Position numbers and translations under genes: made by a program. 64,000 bases of DNA from an uncultured Chlorobiaceae bacterium (GTDB lineage Bacteria > Bacteroidota > Chlorobiia > Chlorobiales > Chlorobiaceae), in the NCBI GenBank assembly GCA_903994455.1, contig CAJEXI010000009.1:47172-111171 (forward strand), in the 5' to 3' direction. The notes beneath the pieces were generated by a model. That model had not been told where the DNA came from. It did no database searches and worked only from the letters and a program-made list of their open reading frames with translations. Each line of letters begins with the position of its first letter. Within the stretch, counting starts at the first letter, position 1. Below are positions 19,207-28,462 of this stretch, piece after piece.

Positions 19207-19701
19207 CTATTTTCTGGAACGGCGCGGCCTTTTTGTCTCCCTCTTTTCTGCTGTTTTGTGGTGGCTGCCAATATCGAAAGAACCGGTTGTTGATAAATCG
19301 ATATCTGAACTGTCTTGCTGGAGACCAGTTTCATGCATGGAATAAAACTCCACAAGATTGCCATCAGGATCCATGACAAAAAAAGCCCTGCCTTCCCGAC
19401 GATGAGCCGGTCGGGTAACAATATGGACTCCCTTGTTCTCAAGGTAAAGCGCTGCAGCATCAACTTCAGCATCTGAAGCAAGCCTGAACCCAAAATGATC
19501 GACCCTTATATCCCTTGCGTCAGGAGAGCCAGGCGTTTCGGCCTTCACAAGAACCAGCATATCCGAGTTAAGGCGAAGAAAAGATATATTGGCACCAACC
19601 CTGTGGTCAAGTTTGATGCCAAGAATATCACTATAAAATTCTTCGGCCAGACGAAGGTCATTAACACGAAGGGTGATCTGGTTAATCCCCGTCAGTTTCA
19701 T
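19207..19701 (-). CDS. Glyoxalase/VOC superfamily protein
   Basis: About 165 residues. The start is one of three consecutive ATGs (19707, 19704, 19701), all inside the 3' end of rpoZ. A single VOC fold is visible: 'ITLRVNDLRLAEEFYSDILGI', then 'DHFGFRLASDAEVDAAALYLENKGVHIV', 'RAFFVMDPDGNLVEFYSMHE', where the final Glu is the usual metal ligand. The last ~45 residues are a low-complexity polar and basic tail (ends KRPRRSRK). Substrate unknown: metal-dependent isomerase, dioxygenase or resistance activity are all found in this superfamily. It is translationally coupled to rpoZ by a ~20-nt overlap. Confidence 0.78.
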   Translation of the reverse strand: MKLTGINQITLRVNDLRLAEEFYSDILGIKLDHRVGANISFLRLNSDMLVLVKAETPGSPDARDIRVDHFGFRLASDAEVDAAALYLENKGVHIVTRPAHRREGRAFFVMDPDGNLVEFYSMHETGLQQDSSDIDLSTTGSFDIGSHHKTAEKRETKRPRRSRK

Positions 19702-20035
19702 CATCATCTTCTGTTTGAACAACCTTTTTTTCGACCGGTTTTTCGAGCGTATAATCGTATTTATGCTCGAAGTATTCAGTAACCGCCTTGTGCGAAGACT
19801 TTTCGCGAACTTCAAATTCAAGACTGATCGCGATCTGCTCCGGAAAAATCTTGTCCGATTCGGATTCGCTGCTGGGATTGCGTATCATCTCCTTGTAGGG
19901 AAGCAGCTTGTCTTCAAGTTCTGCCCGCTCTTCATCATGTAATCTTTTTGCTTTTTTTGAAATGGCAACCACCGTTTCATACAAATTCGAATGCGCACTT
20001 CTTAACTTATTAAGGTCAACAGGTTTAACCGACAT
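19682..20035 (-). CDS. rpoZ: RNA polymerase omega subunit family protein
   Basis: 117 residues. The N-terminal two thirds resemble the Rpb6/omega family as found in Bacteroidota/Chlorobi ('VDLNKLRSAHSNLYETVVAISKKAKRLHDEERAEL', then 'EQIAISLEFEVREKSSHKAVTEYFEHKYD'). The C-terminus is acidic. Omega helps assemble and stabilise the core enzyme. It sits where omega usually follows gmk and yicC, which supports the call even though the sequence is divergent from the proteobacterial form. The intervening gmk is decayed here. Confidence 0.8.
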   Translation of the reverse strand: MSVKPVDLNKLRSAHSNLYETVVAISKKAKRLHDEERAELEDKLLPYKEMIRNPSSESESDKIFPEQIAISLEFEVREKSSHKAVTEYFEHKYDYTLEKPVEKKVVQTEDDDETDGD

Positions 20036-20045
20036 TGCACTTTTT

Positions 20046-20253
20046 TTACGTGTTTGAAAGAAATTTGCTGATTATAGCCGTCACCAGAGTAACCGCCTTG
20101 TCAAGATTATCGTTGACAACCACCTCATCAAACTGATCTTCATATCCCGGCTCCATCAGGGCCGCTCAAGCACCACCCTGGCTATAGTCGCCTTTCCCGT
20201 GCCTGATGGGGAACAACAACCAGTTTTGCCTGCTGCTGCCGCTTTTCAGCCAC
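20046..20253 (-). pseudogene. gmk: Guanylate kinase (gmk) remnant
   Basis: Between yicC and rpoZ the minus strand begins at GTG 20253 with residues VAEKRQQQAKLVVV, a guanylate kinase N-terminus. It then loses frame. In the next frame it reads PSGTGKATIARVVLERP, the P-loop (with Ala in place of the usual Thr/Ser after Lys), and stops. The third part restarts as EPGYEDQFDEVVVNDNLDKA and runs to the normal-looking end (FLSNT, TAA at 20046-20048), matching the kinase C-terminus. The whole is ~208 nt against ~570-600 nt for an intact gene, so ~120 central codons (GMP-binding and lid regions) are missing. It cannot encode an active enzyme; an intact copy is expected elsewhere. Confidence 0.85.
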
Positions 20254-20257
20254 GCAA

Positions 20258-21145
20258 CTACTCTATATTTTGCAGTTGTTCCCTTATTTTTTCAAGATCT
20301 TCCTTGATCTGAACAATTTTCTGGGATATTTCCGCGTTCTGGGATTTTGATGCAATAGTATTTGCCTCGCGCAACTGTTCCTGAAGCAGAAAATTGAGTT
20401 TTCTGCCAGTACCGCTTTCATCGTTGCTTAACTCTTCAAGAAAAAACTTGTTATGACTGGCAAACCGCGTTAACTCCTCCGTAATATCAAGTTTATCGGC
20501 TGCAAGCACCAATTCCATTTCAAGACGATCCCTGCTGTAGCTCAAATCCTTGGCTGCTATAGTCTCCACTTTCGCCGCAAGTCTTTTTCTAACCGCTTCA
20601 AGATTATCAGATGCAAGAGTGGTGATAAGTCCAAGCGTATCCTCTATTTCAGCAATTCTGCTCTTGAAGTCCACGGAGAGTTCCTCGCCTTCCCTGCGCC
20701 GCATTGTCTTAAGCCGAACAATCGCCTCTTGCAAAAGCGTTTTGACCAATGGCCAGCGCTGATCGACATTGTCAAGCGAAGCCGTTCCGCTCTCGAAAAT
20801 GTCAGGAAACCTGAGAATATGCTCAAGAAGAATGGGGGTATCAAGAGAAGATTCCCTCTTGAGAGTGTCGAGCAACTCTTTATAGGCTTTTACTTTTACA
20901 GCATTGACACTTAACGATACCGACTGCTCTTCATCAATCTGAATCTGAATAAAAGCAGAGATTTTTCCCCTCTGAAAATGCGCCCGGATCAGTTCCCTGA
21001 CTTCGAGTTCAAAAGAGAGTAACTGACGGGGAAGTTTGACACTGATTTCTGCAAACCGGTTGTTTACTGACCGCAACTCTACAAGTGTCCGAACACCACT
21101 GTCGACGGACTCGGCGCTACCATATCCGGTCATACTTTCCAACAT
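20258..21145 (-). CDS. yicC: YicC/YloC family endoribonuclease
   Basis: 295 residues, normal family length. The N-terminal signature 'MLESMTGYGSAE' and 'VELRSVNNRFAEISVKLPRQL' is followed by a helical middle, and the C-terminal DUF1732 region includes 'ISYSRDRLEMEL'-like and 'GRKLNFLLQEQLREANTIASKS' segments. YicC proteins are RNA endonucleases implicated in RNA decay in E. coli. The gene ends 4 nt before the start of the gmk remnant, the conserved yicC-gmk-rpoZ order. Confidence 0.92.
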   Translation of the reverse strand: MLESMTGYGSAESVDSGVRTLVELRSVNNRFAEISVKLPRQLLSFELEVRELIRAHFQRGKISAFIQIQIDEEQSVSLSVNAVKVKAYKELLDTLKRESSLDTPILLEHILRFPDIFESGTASLDNVDQRWPLVKTLLQEAIVRLKTMRRREGEELSVDFKSRIAEIEDTLGLITTLASDNLEAVRKRLAAKVETIAAKDLSYSRDRLEMELVLAADKLDITEELTRFASHNKFFLEELSNDESGTGRKLNFLLQEQLREANTIASKSQNAEISQKIVQIKEDLEKIREQLQNIE

Positions 21146-21169
21146 AGCTTTCCCTGGTGCGTTCTTTGT

Positions 21170-21201
21170 TAAAAAGATAACCCGGCAGGGCCAACCCCCG
21201 C
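21170..21201 (-). terminator. Possible terminator downstream of rpsO
   Basis: On the minus strand GCGGGG / CCCTGC can form a 6-bp stem (one G-U pair, 5-nt loop), followed after ~8 nt by CTTTTTAAC. It lies between rpsO (stop 21236) and yicC (start 21145). The stem is short and the T-run is displaced, so this is a weak candidate for the end of the rimP-to-rpsO transcript. Confidence 0.3.
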
Positions 21202-21235
21202 AAAAATCAGGCTATCAAAATCTGGATTGACCTTC

Positions 21236-21505
21236 TTACTTGCGAAGATCAAGCTCACCAATTACCTTACGATAACGATCAATATCAACGTTTTTAACGT
21301 AATTCAACATTTTTTTGCGCTTTGCAACCAGCATAAGTAATCCACGGCGGGAATGCTTGTCCTTAGGGTGCAACTGTAAATGACCGGTAAGATCACTGAT
21401 TCTGCGGGTGTACAACGCCACCTGCACCTCGGATTTTCCCGTATTCTTTTCTGAAGCGCCAAACTGCTTGATAACTTCCGCTTTATACTCTTTTGTAAGG
21501 CTCAT
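21236..21505 (-). CDS. rpsO: 30S ribosomal protein S15
   Basis: 89 residues, the exact usual length. 'EVIKQFGASEKNTGKSEVQVALYTRRISDLTGHLQ' in separate pieces and 'HPKDKHSRRGLLMLVAKRKKMLNYV' are the family hallmarks. It is a primary 16S rRNA binder that nucleates the platform of the small subunit. It is the last gene of the leftward rimP-nusA-infB-rbfA-truB-ribF-rpsO group, the conserved bacterial order. It lies 48 nt downstream of ribF. Confidence 0.97.
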   Translation of the reverse strand: MSLTKEYKAEVIKQFGASEKNTGKSEVQVALYTRRISDLTGHLQLHPKDKHSRRGLLMLVAKRKKMLNYVKNVDIDRYRKVIGELDLRK

Positions 21506-21553
21506 ATCTCTTCGTTTGTTATGTTAAATCGGTTGACCTTGAATATAATATTA

Positions 21554-22516
21554 TTAGCAATACATCTCTACCGTTATTTTGTCTTTTTCAAGCTGGGTTT
21601 TCAGCTCTTCAAGAGTCGAAAATTTCTTCTCCTCCCTGATAAACCTGAGAATACTGAACCTGATAATTTCCCCATAAAGGGTGCCATGATATCCTGCAAG
21701 GTGAGCCTCAACCCTCTTAATCCCTTCGGTAGAGACCGTTGGGCGAACACCAATATTCATCATAGCCATAAAGGGCTCGCCATTCACAACCGTTTGTGCC
21801 AGATAAACGCCTGCACGGGGCAGCAATTTATTTGGGTCAAGCAACGCCAGGTTCACTGTTGGAAATCCAATCTCCCGTCCGAGTTTGTCACCATGAGCAA
21901 CGGTGCCGGTAATTAAATAGGGGTATCCGAGAAATTCATTTGCCTCCTCAATCTTGCCGCTTTCGAGGAGAGTTCTTATCCGTGTACTCGAAAAATGCTC
22001 ATGACCAATCCGCACCTCATCGACAACCTCGACATCAAAATCAAGTTCACGTCCAAGAGTTTCAAGCGTGTGGCACCCACCACTTCTGTCACGACCAAAA
22101 GCATGGTCATACCCAACAATGACACTTTGTGCGCCAAGCAGACCGACCAGCACATTTCTGATAAAATCGTCCGAACTTCGTGAAGCAAAATCAGCAGTAA
22201 AGCGCACAACAAAAAGAAGATCAACGCATGCCCCGGCAAGAAGATCAATTTTTTCATCAAGCGTCGTCAACAGTTCTGGTTGACCGGAACTCGCTTCTCT
22301 GAGCACCCTTCTTGGATGCGGTTCAAAGGTCACAACAACGCTTCTCAAATGGCGGCTTTCAGCTACAGCCACCATTCGGTCAAGAATCATCCTGTGCCCT
22401 CTATGCACGCCGTCGTAGGATCCTGCCGTCACGACGGACGGCAAGGGAAGAAACTCAACAGAAGAGTGTGTGTCGTAGCTGCAGACATGGTTATTATTGT
22501 ATTCAACAATCTGCAT
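21554..22516 (-). CDS. ribF: Bifunctional riboflavin kinase / FAD synthetase
   Basis: 320 residues from ATG 22516 (MQIVEYNNNHVCSYDTHSSVE), 10 nt after the truB stop. A longer frame overlapping truB is rejected. The N-terminal adenylyltransferase domain has 'VVTAGSYDGVHRGHRMIL' (HxGH) and 'VTFEPHPRRVL'. The C-terminal flavokinase domain has 'GDKLGREIGFPTVNLAL', 'GVYLAQTVVNGE' and 'AMMNIGVRPT'. It makes FMN, then FAD; FMN is the cofactor of the IDI-2 encoded at 13.5 kb, and FAD of the oxidoreductases at 50-56 kb. Confidence 0.95.
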   Translation of the reverse strand: MQIVEYNNNHVCSYDTHSSVEFLPLPSVVTAGSYDGVHRGHRMILDRMVAVAESRHLRSVVVTFEPHPRRVLREASSGQPELLTTLDEKIDLLAGACVDLLFVVRFTADFASRSSDDFIRNVLVGLLGAQSVIVGYDHAFGRDRSGGCHTLETLGRELDFDVEVVDEVRIGHEHFSSTRIRTLLESGKIEEANEFLGYPYLITGTVAHGDKLGREIGFPTVNLALLDPNKLLPRAGVYLAQTVVNGEPFMAMMNIGVRPTVSTEGIKRVEAHLAGYHGTLYGEIIRFSILRFIREEKKFSTLEELKTQLEKDKITVEMYC

Positions 22517-22526
22517 ACTTTTCTTT

Positions 22527-23261
22527 TTATTTTCCCTCACCCGTGGAGGCAAGTGCTCCCTGCTGCAAAATAACTTCAACCGTTTCGGACACTGTTCTCG
22601 ATGAACTCAGTTGCCAAGAACCTATGGAAACCCTTCTGAGAGATTCCAGATAGCCTCCAACACCAAGCGTCTCACCAAACTCATGGGCTATAACCCTGAT
22701 ATAGGCACCTTTTGAAACATGCAGGATAAAATAAACCAGCGGTAGTTCAATGCGGGTAATTTCAAAGCGATAGACAACAATTTCCTTTGCTTTTCGTTCC
22801 TTGATCACCACTCCCTTGCGGGCATGCTCGTAAAGGCGTTTGCCGTTGTGCCAGGCGGCAGAATGCATGGGTGGCTGCTGCTGGTGAATACCAAGACATT
22901 CGGAAGCAACTGCCCTGATCATACTTTCTGTCAGGTGATCTATACCACAATGACCATACTCTGAAGTTTCACTATCATGGCTTTCAGTCATAACACCGAG
23001 CTTTATGGCTCCGTCATAGACCTTGTCCAGCACTTCAAGACTGGCAATTTCTTTGGTTTTCCGACCAGTAGCCAGAAGAAGCAGGCCGGTTGCTTTCGGA
23101 TCAAGCGTTCCGCAATGGCCGACCTTGCGCTTCAAACCAGCCAGTTTATAGGTGTTCCTGATTTTTGCCACGACATCGAACGAGGTCCAGTCGAGCGGCT
23201 TGTCAATCAGGAGAAAATCGCCTTCATCAAGAAGCGGTTCTCTGTTACGCTGTTCATCCAT
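22527..23261 (-). CDS. truB: tRNA pseudouridine(55) synthase
   Basis: 244 residues; isomerises U55 in the T loop of nearly all tRNAs. The active-site block 'VGHCGTLDPKATGLLLL' contains the catalytic Asp54. 'DKPLDWTSFDVVAKI' near the N-terminus and 'YIRVIAHEFGETLGVGGYLESLRR' later are typical. It lies between rbfA (26 nt upstream) and ribF (10 nt downstream), the usual operon position. The protein is slightly shorter than the E. coli enzyme, without the C-terminal PUA-like extension. Confidence 0.96.
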   Translation of the reverse strand: MDEQRNREPLLDEGDFLLIDKPLDWTSFDVVAKIRNTYKLAGLKRKVGHCGTLDPKATGLLLLATGRKTKEIASLEVLDKVYDGAIKLGVMTESHDSETSEYGHCGIDHLTESMIRAVASECLGIHQQQPPMHSAAWHNGKRLYEHARKGVVIKERKAKEIVVYRFEITRIELPLVYFILHVSKGAYIRVIAHEFGETLGVGGYLESLRRVSIGSWQLSSSRTVSETVEVILQQGALASTGEGK

Positions 23262-23287
23262 GCAAACTGTTTAAAAAAAGCTCTCGG

Positions 23288-23647
23288 TTAATCATTTTCA
23301 ATCGGACCTTTTCTCACCTCGTTCAAAAGCTGTTCAATCCTGTTTGCACGCTCATAGAGGTGATCCTCATGAAATTCGAGTTCAGGAATACGCCTGAAAT
23401 GGTGACGAATCCTGGATGAAAGAATTTTTCTGATACTCTTTGTTTTATCATGCAATGCGGCCATTGCTGCGGCCTGTTCTTTAAGCGTGCCGATAATAGA
23501 TACATAAATCCTTGCAATGCTTAGATCTACCGTTACCTTTACATCGACAACGGTAATAATCGGACCACTACGAGGAAGCTCTTTTTGAAGGATTGCCCCA
23601 AGTTCATGCTGCAGCAAAGATGCTACCCTATCTGTACGTATCGACAT
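23288..23647 (-). CDS. rbfA: 30S ribosome-binding factor RbfA
   Basis: 119 residues with the single KH-like fold: '[23 protein letters not shown]', 'ITVVDVKVTVDLSIARIYVSI' and 'IRKILSSRIRHHFRRIPELEFHED'. It assists late maturation of the 5' end of 16S rRNA and cold adaptation. Its start codon lies 20 nt inside the end of infB, indicating translational coupling. Confidence 0.95.
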   Translation of the reverse strand: MSIRTDRVASLLQHELGAILQKELPRSGPIITVVDVKVTVDLSIARIYVSIIGTLKEQAAAMAALHDKTKSIRKILSSRIRHHFRRIPELEFHEDHLYERANRIEQLLNEVRKGPIEND

Positions 23648-26600
23648 GTCTCAACAGTAAGCTGTTCAAAGTTTTCGTTTTTTTCTCAACAATTTTATAA
23701 GCCTCAACAATGTCACCAACCTTGATATCGTCATAGTTCTTCAGACTCATACCACACTCATAGCCTGCATCAACCTCCTTGACATCGTCCTTGAAACGCC
23801 TGAGCGCGGCAAGCTGCCCTTCATAGATCTGGACTCCATCACGAAGGAGACGAACTTTGGAATCCCGGAAAAGCTTGCCCTCGAGCACATAACATCCACC
23901 GACATTGCCAATTTTTGGCACCTTAAAAATCTGGCGAATCTCAAGGGAGCCGAGACTCTCTTCATGAAGTTCAGGAGAGAGCATTCCTTCGAGCGCTTTT
24001 TCGACATCTTCAAGCACATGATAAATAACACTGTAGAACCGGACATCAAGATCTTCCTTCTCTGCAAGCTTTTTGGCATTGACATTCGGACGCACCCTGA
24101 AGCCAATAATAATGGCATCGGAAGCCGCAGCAAGCAGCACGTCGGTTTCAGTAATCTGACCAACACCCTGGTGAATGATGTGTACCTTGACCTCATCATT
24201 CTGAATTTTCATCAATCCATCGGCAAGCGCCTGAATAGAACCATCGGTATCCGCCTTGATAATGACGCTCAGCTCCTTCATCAGCCCTTCCTTGATCTGG
24301 CGGGCAATACTGTCGAGCTTGACACGGGTGCTGCGGCGGAAATCATGTTCCCGACGAATAACCTGCCGTTTCTGCGCCAGGTCGCGAGCCTCCCTGTCTG
24401 TCACCATGACAGTCAGTGCATCTCCCGATTGCGGAAGATCCTCAAACCCAAGCACTCTGACCGGCTGTGAAGGAGTTGCAAAGAGAATTCTCTTCCCCCT
24501 CTCATCCATAAGGGCACGAACCTTTCCCATAGTATTGCCTGCAACGAATGGATCGCCTACCTTCAAGAGTCCACGTTGAACAAGCACGGTTGAAATAACA
24601 CCCTTGCCCTTGTCGAGCTCTGATTCAACAATAATGCCGCTTGCCGGTATGTCCCTCGAATAATTTCCCCTCAGCTCCCTCATTTCAGCTTCAGTCAACA
24701 CTTTTTCCATGAGTTCGGCAATACCAATACCCTTCTTTGCCGATATTTCCTGGCACTGATAGACACCTCCCCACTCTTCTACAAGTACTCCAGCTTCGGA
24801 CAACTGGGTTTTGATCTTTTCCGGATTTGCTTCGACCTTGTCAATTTTATTGAGTGCAACAACAATCGGTACACCTGCGGCCTTGGCATGGTTGATAGCC
24901 TCAATCGTCTGGGGCATAACACTGTCATCGGCTGCAACAACAAGAATCACGATATCGGTCACCTGTGCGCCCCTTGCTCTCATGGCCGTAAACGCTTCAT
25001 GACCTGGTGTATCAAGAAAAGTAATTTTTCGATCCCCATCCACGGTCACTTCGTAAGCACCAATATGCTGGGTAATACCACCCGATTCACCGGCAACAAC
25101 TTTGCTGTTTCGAATATGATCAAGCAGAGAGGTCTTGCCATGATCAACATGTCCCATAATCGTGACCACTGGCGGACGGGTCTGTAAATCAGCTTCCGCA
25201 TCCTCCTCCACAATAACCGCCGTCGCCTCAATTTCTGAAATAAACTCCGCTTCAAAGCCAAATTCAAGAGCAATCAGCTCAATTGACTCTTTGTCAAGCC
25301 GCTGATTGATTGTTACAAACTTGCCAAGGGCAAAGCACTTCTGGATAATATCCTTTGCCGTAATTCCCATAAGCTCCGCAAGCTCATGCGGCGAGGCATA
25401 CTCGGTAACCCTGACAATCATCCGCTGCGATTCACGAAACGCCTCATCTTCCTCATGTTCACGCTCACGCTCATTTCTGCGCAGCTTGCGAAATTTCTGG
25501 CGCGAGCCTGTTCCGCTGCGATCCTCAATACCACTGATCGTTTTTTGAATATTCGCAGCAATTACCTTGTCATCAACTTCAGGCTTCTTTTTCTTCTTTC
25601 CTTTTTTCTTTTTGACAGAAGAACTCTCCGCAACCACAGGCTTTGGCTTCGCCTCAGCAACAGCTTTCAGAGGCTTCTTTGCGGCAACGACCTTCTCTTC
25701 TTCCCGTGGCTGTTCGGCAACCTTTGGCTCAAATTCGTCTTTCAACGCATCGGCCTGCTGCTGAAAATTCTTTTTCCGGTTCTTTTTATTCCTGCCAGCA
25801 TGGATATCAAGGGTGCCAAGAACAGTAAGACCACCCATCATCTGAGGAGAATCAAAAGAAACCAGATGTTCATTGACCGAAGGTTCCTCTTTTACGGGTT
25901 CTGGTTCGACAATTTCAATGATCTCAGGCGCTTCTGCTTCAGCAAAAAGCACGGGTGGTTCAGGTAATTCGGGTAACGGCAAAGATTCCTCAGAGGGGAG
26001 GTGCTGGGGCAAAGATGATTCGGGAAGCTCCTCTGTGACTACGGCAGAAACAATCTCGTTTTCTTCTTCTGGAACAACCGGTGCCGGAGCTGGCGGCGTT
26101 ACCAGAACCGGCGGTGTTACCGGGACTGGCGGTGTTACCGGAACCGGCGGTGTTACCGGAACTGGCGGTGTTACCGGGACTGGCGGTGTTACCGGAACCG
26201 GCGGTGTTACCGAAACTGGCGGTGTTACCGGAACCGGCGGTGTTACCGGAACTGGCGGTGTTACCGGAACTGGCGGTGTTACCGAAACTGGCGGTGTTAC
26301 CGGAACCGGCGGTGTTACCGAAACCGGCGGTGTTACCGGAACTGGCGGTGTTACCGAAACCGGCGGTGTTACCGGAACCGGCGGTGTTACCGGAACTGGC
26401 GGTGTTACCGAAACCGGCGGTGTTACCGGAACTGGCGGTGTTACCGGAACTGGCGGTGTTACCGGAACTGGCGGTGTTACCGGAACTGGCGGAGGACTGA
26501 GAGTTTCGCTGAGATGCTGCTCTTTTTCGTATGTTTTCCGTGACTGCTCTTCAAGCCTCGACAAGCGCCTCTCCTTTTCCGCCCTTATTTTTTTAGTCTC

Positions 26601-26792
26601 ATCGACCATTTTCTTTTCAACACTGAAATGGCCAAAAATCAAACCGTGTATCTCTTCACTCACCATAGAGGATGTAGAGGCCACCTTGACTCCTTCCTTC
26701 TTGACAAAAAGCAATACTTCCTGCGGGCTCACCTGCAGTTCCCTTGCTATATCACTTATCCGATATCTCTTTTCCATCTCCTCAAGGTCCAT
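23628..26792 (-). CDS. infB: Translation initiation factor IF-2 with expanded repeat in the N-terminal region
   Basis: About 1,054 residues. The ATG at 26792 is 5 nt after AGGAGG; a GTG one codon earlier is less well spaced. An N-terminal IF2_N-like domain (~8-40, '[25 protein letters not shown]') precedes 22 tandem hexapeptides V-(P/S/L)-V-T-P-P at ~103-235, then a charged linker and a second IF2_N domain ('[20 protein letters not shown]'). The GTPase has '[15 protein letters not shown]', 'DTPGHEAF' and 'NKIDK'. Domains II-IV follow to the end. IF-2 places initiator tRNA on the small subunit. The core is normal; the repeat is an unusual lengthening of an already variable linker. Confidence 0.97.
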   Translation of the reverse strand: MDLEEMEKRYRISDIARELQVSPQEVLLFVKKEGVKVASTSSMVSEEIHGLIFGHFSVEKKMVDETKKIRAEKERRLSRLEEQSRKTYEKEQHLSETLSPPPVPVTPPVPVTPPVPVTPPVPVTPPVSVTPPVPVTPPVPVTPPVSVTPPVPVTPPVSVTPPVPVTPPVSVTPPVPVTPPVPVTPPVPVTPPVSVTPPVPVTPPVPVTPPVPVTPPVPVTPPVPVTPPVLVTPPAPAPVVPEEENEIVSAVVTEELPESSLPQHLPSEESLPLPELPEPPVLFAEAEAPEIIEIVEPEPVKEEPSVNEHLVSFDSPQMMGGLTVLGTLDIHAGRNKKNRKKNFQQQADALKDEFEPKVAEQPREEEKVVAAKKPLKAVAEAKPKPVVAESSSVKKKKGKKKKKPEVDDKVIAANIQKTISGIEDRSGTGSRQKFRKLRRNEREREHEEDEAFRESQRMIVRVTEYASPHELAELMGITAKDIIQKCFALGKFVTINQRLDKESIELIALEFGFEAEFISEIEATAVIVEEDAEADLQTRPPVVTIMGHVDHGKTSLLDHIRNSKVVAGESGGITQHIGAYEVTVDGDRKITFLDTPGHEAFTAMRARGAQVTDIVILVVAADDSVMPQTIEAINHAKAAGVPIVVALNKIDKVEANPEKIKTQLSEAGVLVEEWGGVYQCQEISAKKGIGIAELMEKVLTEAEMRELRGNYSRDIPASGIIVESELDKGKGVISTVLVQRGLLKVGDPFVAGNTMGKVRALMDERGKRILFATPSQPVRVLGFEDLPQSGDALTVMVTDREARDLAQKRQVIRREHDFRRSTRVKLDSIARQIKEGLMKELSVIIKADTDGSIQALADGLMKIQNDEVKVHIIHQGVGQITETDVLLAAASDAIIIGFRVRPNVNAKKLAEKEDLDVRFYSVIYHVLEDVEKALEGMLSPELHEESLGSLEIRQIFKVPKIGNVGGCYVLEGKLFRDSKVRLLRDGVQIYEGQLAALRRFKDDVKEVDAGYECGMSLKNYDDIKVGDIVEAYKIVEKKTKTLNSLLLRHVDTYR
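26091..26486 (-). repeat. 18-bp coding tandem repeat, 22 copies, inside infB
   Basis: Twenty-two uninterrupted 18-bp units (on + roughly GGTGTTACCGGAACTGGC, with ACT/ACC and GAA/GGA variants), 396 bp in all, encoding V-x-V-T-P-P on the minus strand. The middle residue is Pro in 16 units, Ser in five and Leu in one. No units are shifted in frame. Near-identity of the units suggests expansion by slippage or unequal crossing-over. The opposite strand is also open across the repeat (GGVTGT), a by-product of the unit sequence. Confidence 0.95.
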
Positions 26793-26856
26793 CACATCCT
26801 CCTCTGGATTTATAAACTCTTTACTACTTTAGCAATGCCTGGTCTCTGCACGATGC

Positions 26857-28404
26857 TCATGATTCATCAGCCGTCAATTCATCCGACTCCGTGTCTGTAG
26901 TCTCTTCTTCAAAAAGGACCTTCAAATCTGCCTCGGTGAACTGTTCCTTTACCGTTTTATAGATATTTTCAGCAATCTTCTTCCAATAGCGCTTTTCATC
27001 GTCGGTCACTTTTCGTTCCCTCGGTTTTACGCTACTTTTAAAACTTTTGCCAAAAACCGTCTGTTCTTCTGTTTTGGACGATCCCAAAAGAGAGAGTTCA
27101 ATCTCATCCACTCCAGCTTTCAATACTTTTTTTGCTGTATCAAGCCCTCCATCCAAAAGCTGGTAAATCATATCATCACCAAACTCTTCACGAAACTCGA
27201 TAATATCAATATCCGTAGGATCCTCTGTCGATTTATCGATGACATCCCGATACACATCTATCTCATAGCCGGTAAGTTTTTCAGCCAAATGGATATTATT
27301 GCCATTTTTGCCGATTGCATATTTAATCTGGTCAGGCTTGAGCATCACCCTTGCTTTCCGGGTTTTCATATCCGCATGAACGGTCAGAGGATCTATTTTT
27401 GCAGGCTGCATAGCCCTTGAAATATAAATCTGTGGCTCATCAGCGTAGTAGATGACATCAATATTTTCGTTGTTCAGCTCCTTGACAATACTCTGGATAC
27501 GTTTGCCCCGATATCCCACGGTCGCTCCAACAGGATCGATCCTTGCGCTGGTTGATTCTACGGCAACTTTGGCCCGTTCACCAGGCACTCGTGCAATGGC
27601 CTTGATAACAATAAGACCATCCAGAATTTCCGGAACCTCATGCTCAAAAAGTTTGTATAAAAACCGGTCATCTACCCTTGATACAATAACCTTCATTCCT
27701 CCGTCAGCTTTGTCACGCTCAACCATACTGCCGTCATCAAGCTTCACCTTTGCTTTTTCACGCTCAATCCGTTTGACATAGAGCTTCATTCTCGGAGTTC
27801 TGCGAGGATTATCCTTTTTCATCATTTCCGACTTCGGCAACACAAGCTCAACACGATGGTCTTTTGACGTATTGTAGGTGAAAATAACCTCATTCGCACG
27901 AATCTGATAAACTTCCCCGGCAACGATCTCTCCAACTTTTTCAAGACACTCTTCATAGACAACAAGCCGTTCAAGATCCCTTACCTTTTTCTGTACCGAC
28001 TGTTTGATAATTTGTATCGATTTGCGAGTCAGATAGTCTTCAAGCCTTATCGGGCCTTCTTCATAATAATCACCTGTTTCAAGGGAGTCGTCGATTTTTC
28101 TTACCTCTTTCAGGGAAATCTCAATACTTTCAATGTCTACTTCATCGACAATCTTTTTCAGAATATAGACCTCAAAATCGCCCCGTTCGGGGTTGATGAA
28201 AATGTTGGATTCAACTTCAGGATCATAATCCTTTCTGAGCTGTTTCTGGATAATATCCTTGAGAAGATCGGCAATATCCATTTTAACCGCCGCGCTTTCA
28301 GTGCGTTTATCCAGAAAGATTTTGGACTGTTCAATTTCTCCAAAGGCGCTGGCAATCTGCAACCTCCTGTCCTGTCCCTCATCTTTTATCTTCTTTTTGA
28401 CCAT
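26857..28404 (-). CDS. nusA: Transcription elongation/termination factor NusA
   Basis: 515 residues from ATG 28404 (MVKKKIKDEGQDRRLQIASAF). The longer frame overlapping rimP is not used. Domains: N-terminal RNA-polymerase-binding domain (~1-170), S1 domain ('VGEIVAGEVYQIRANEVIFTY', ~170-235), KH1 ('RVDDRFLYKLFEHEVPEI...VAVESTSARIDPVGATVGYRGKRI') and KH2 ('MLKPDQIKYAIGKNGNNIHLAEKLTGYEIDV' in pieces). The acidic C-terminus is short. NusA modulates pausing and intrinsic termination, which matters for the terminator-like hairpin in the leader of this operon. Confidence 0.96.
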   Translation of the reverse strand: MVKKKIKDEGQDRRLQIASAFGEIEQSKIFLDKRTESAAVKMDIADLLKDIIQKQLRKDYDPEVESNIFINPERGDFEVYILKKIVDEVDIESIEISLKEVRKIDDSLETGDYYEEGPIRLEDYLTRKSIQIIKQSVQKKVRDLERLVVYEECLEKVGEIVAGEVYQIRANEVIFTYNTSKDHRVELVLPKSEMMKKDNPRRTPRMKLYVKRIEREKAKVKLDDGSMVERDKADGGMKVIVSRVDDRFLYKLFEHEVPEILDGLIVIKAIARVPGERAKVAVESTSARIDPVGATVGYRGKRIQSIVKELNNENIDVIYYADEPQIYISRAMQPAKIDPLTVHADMKTRKARVMLKPDQIKYAIGKNGNNIHLAEKLTGYEIDVYRDVIDKSTEDPTDIDIIEFREEFGDDMIYQLLDGGLDTAKKVLKAGVDEIELSLLGSSKTEEQTVFGKSFKSSVKPRERKVTDDEKRYWKKIAENIYKTVKEQFTEADLKVLFEEETTDTESDELTADES

Positions 28405-28462
28405 CTCGTTCCTGGATTGTACATTTTGTAAAAGAAAATTTTCACTACCCCTTTTAAACCTG

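Noticed and set aside
26091..26486. Regularly spaced repeats that might be a CRISPR array
   Set aside because: The 18-bp units are contiguous with no unique spacers, are in frame with infB, and no cas genes are present.
25873..26832. Long plus-strand frame rich in GGVTGT repeats opposite infB
   Set aside because: It is the complement of the IF-2 repeat; the repeat unit happens to be open in several frames. No ribosome site or family match, and infB is certain.
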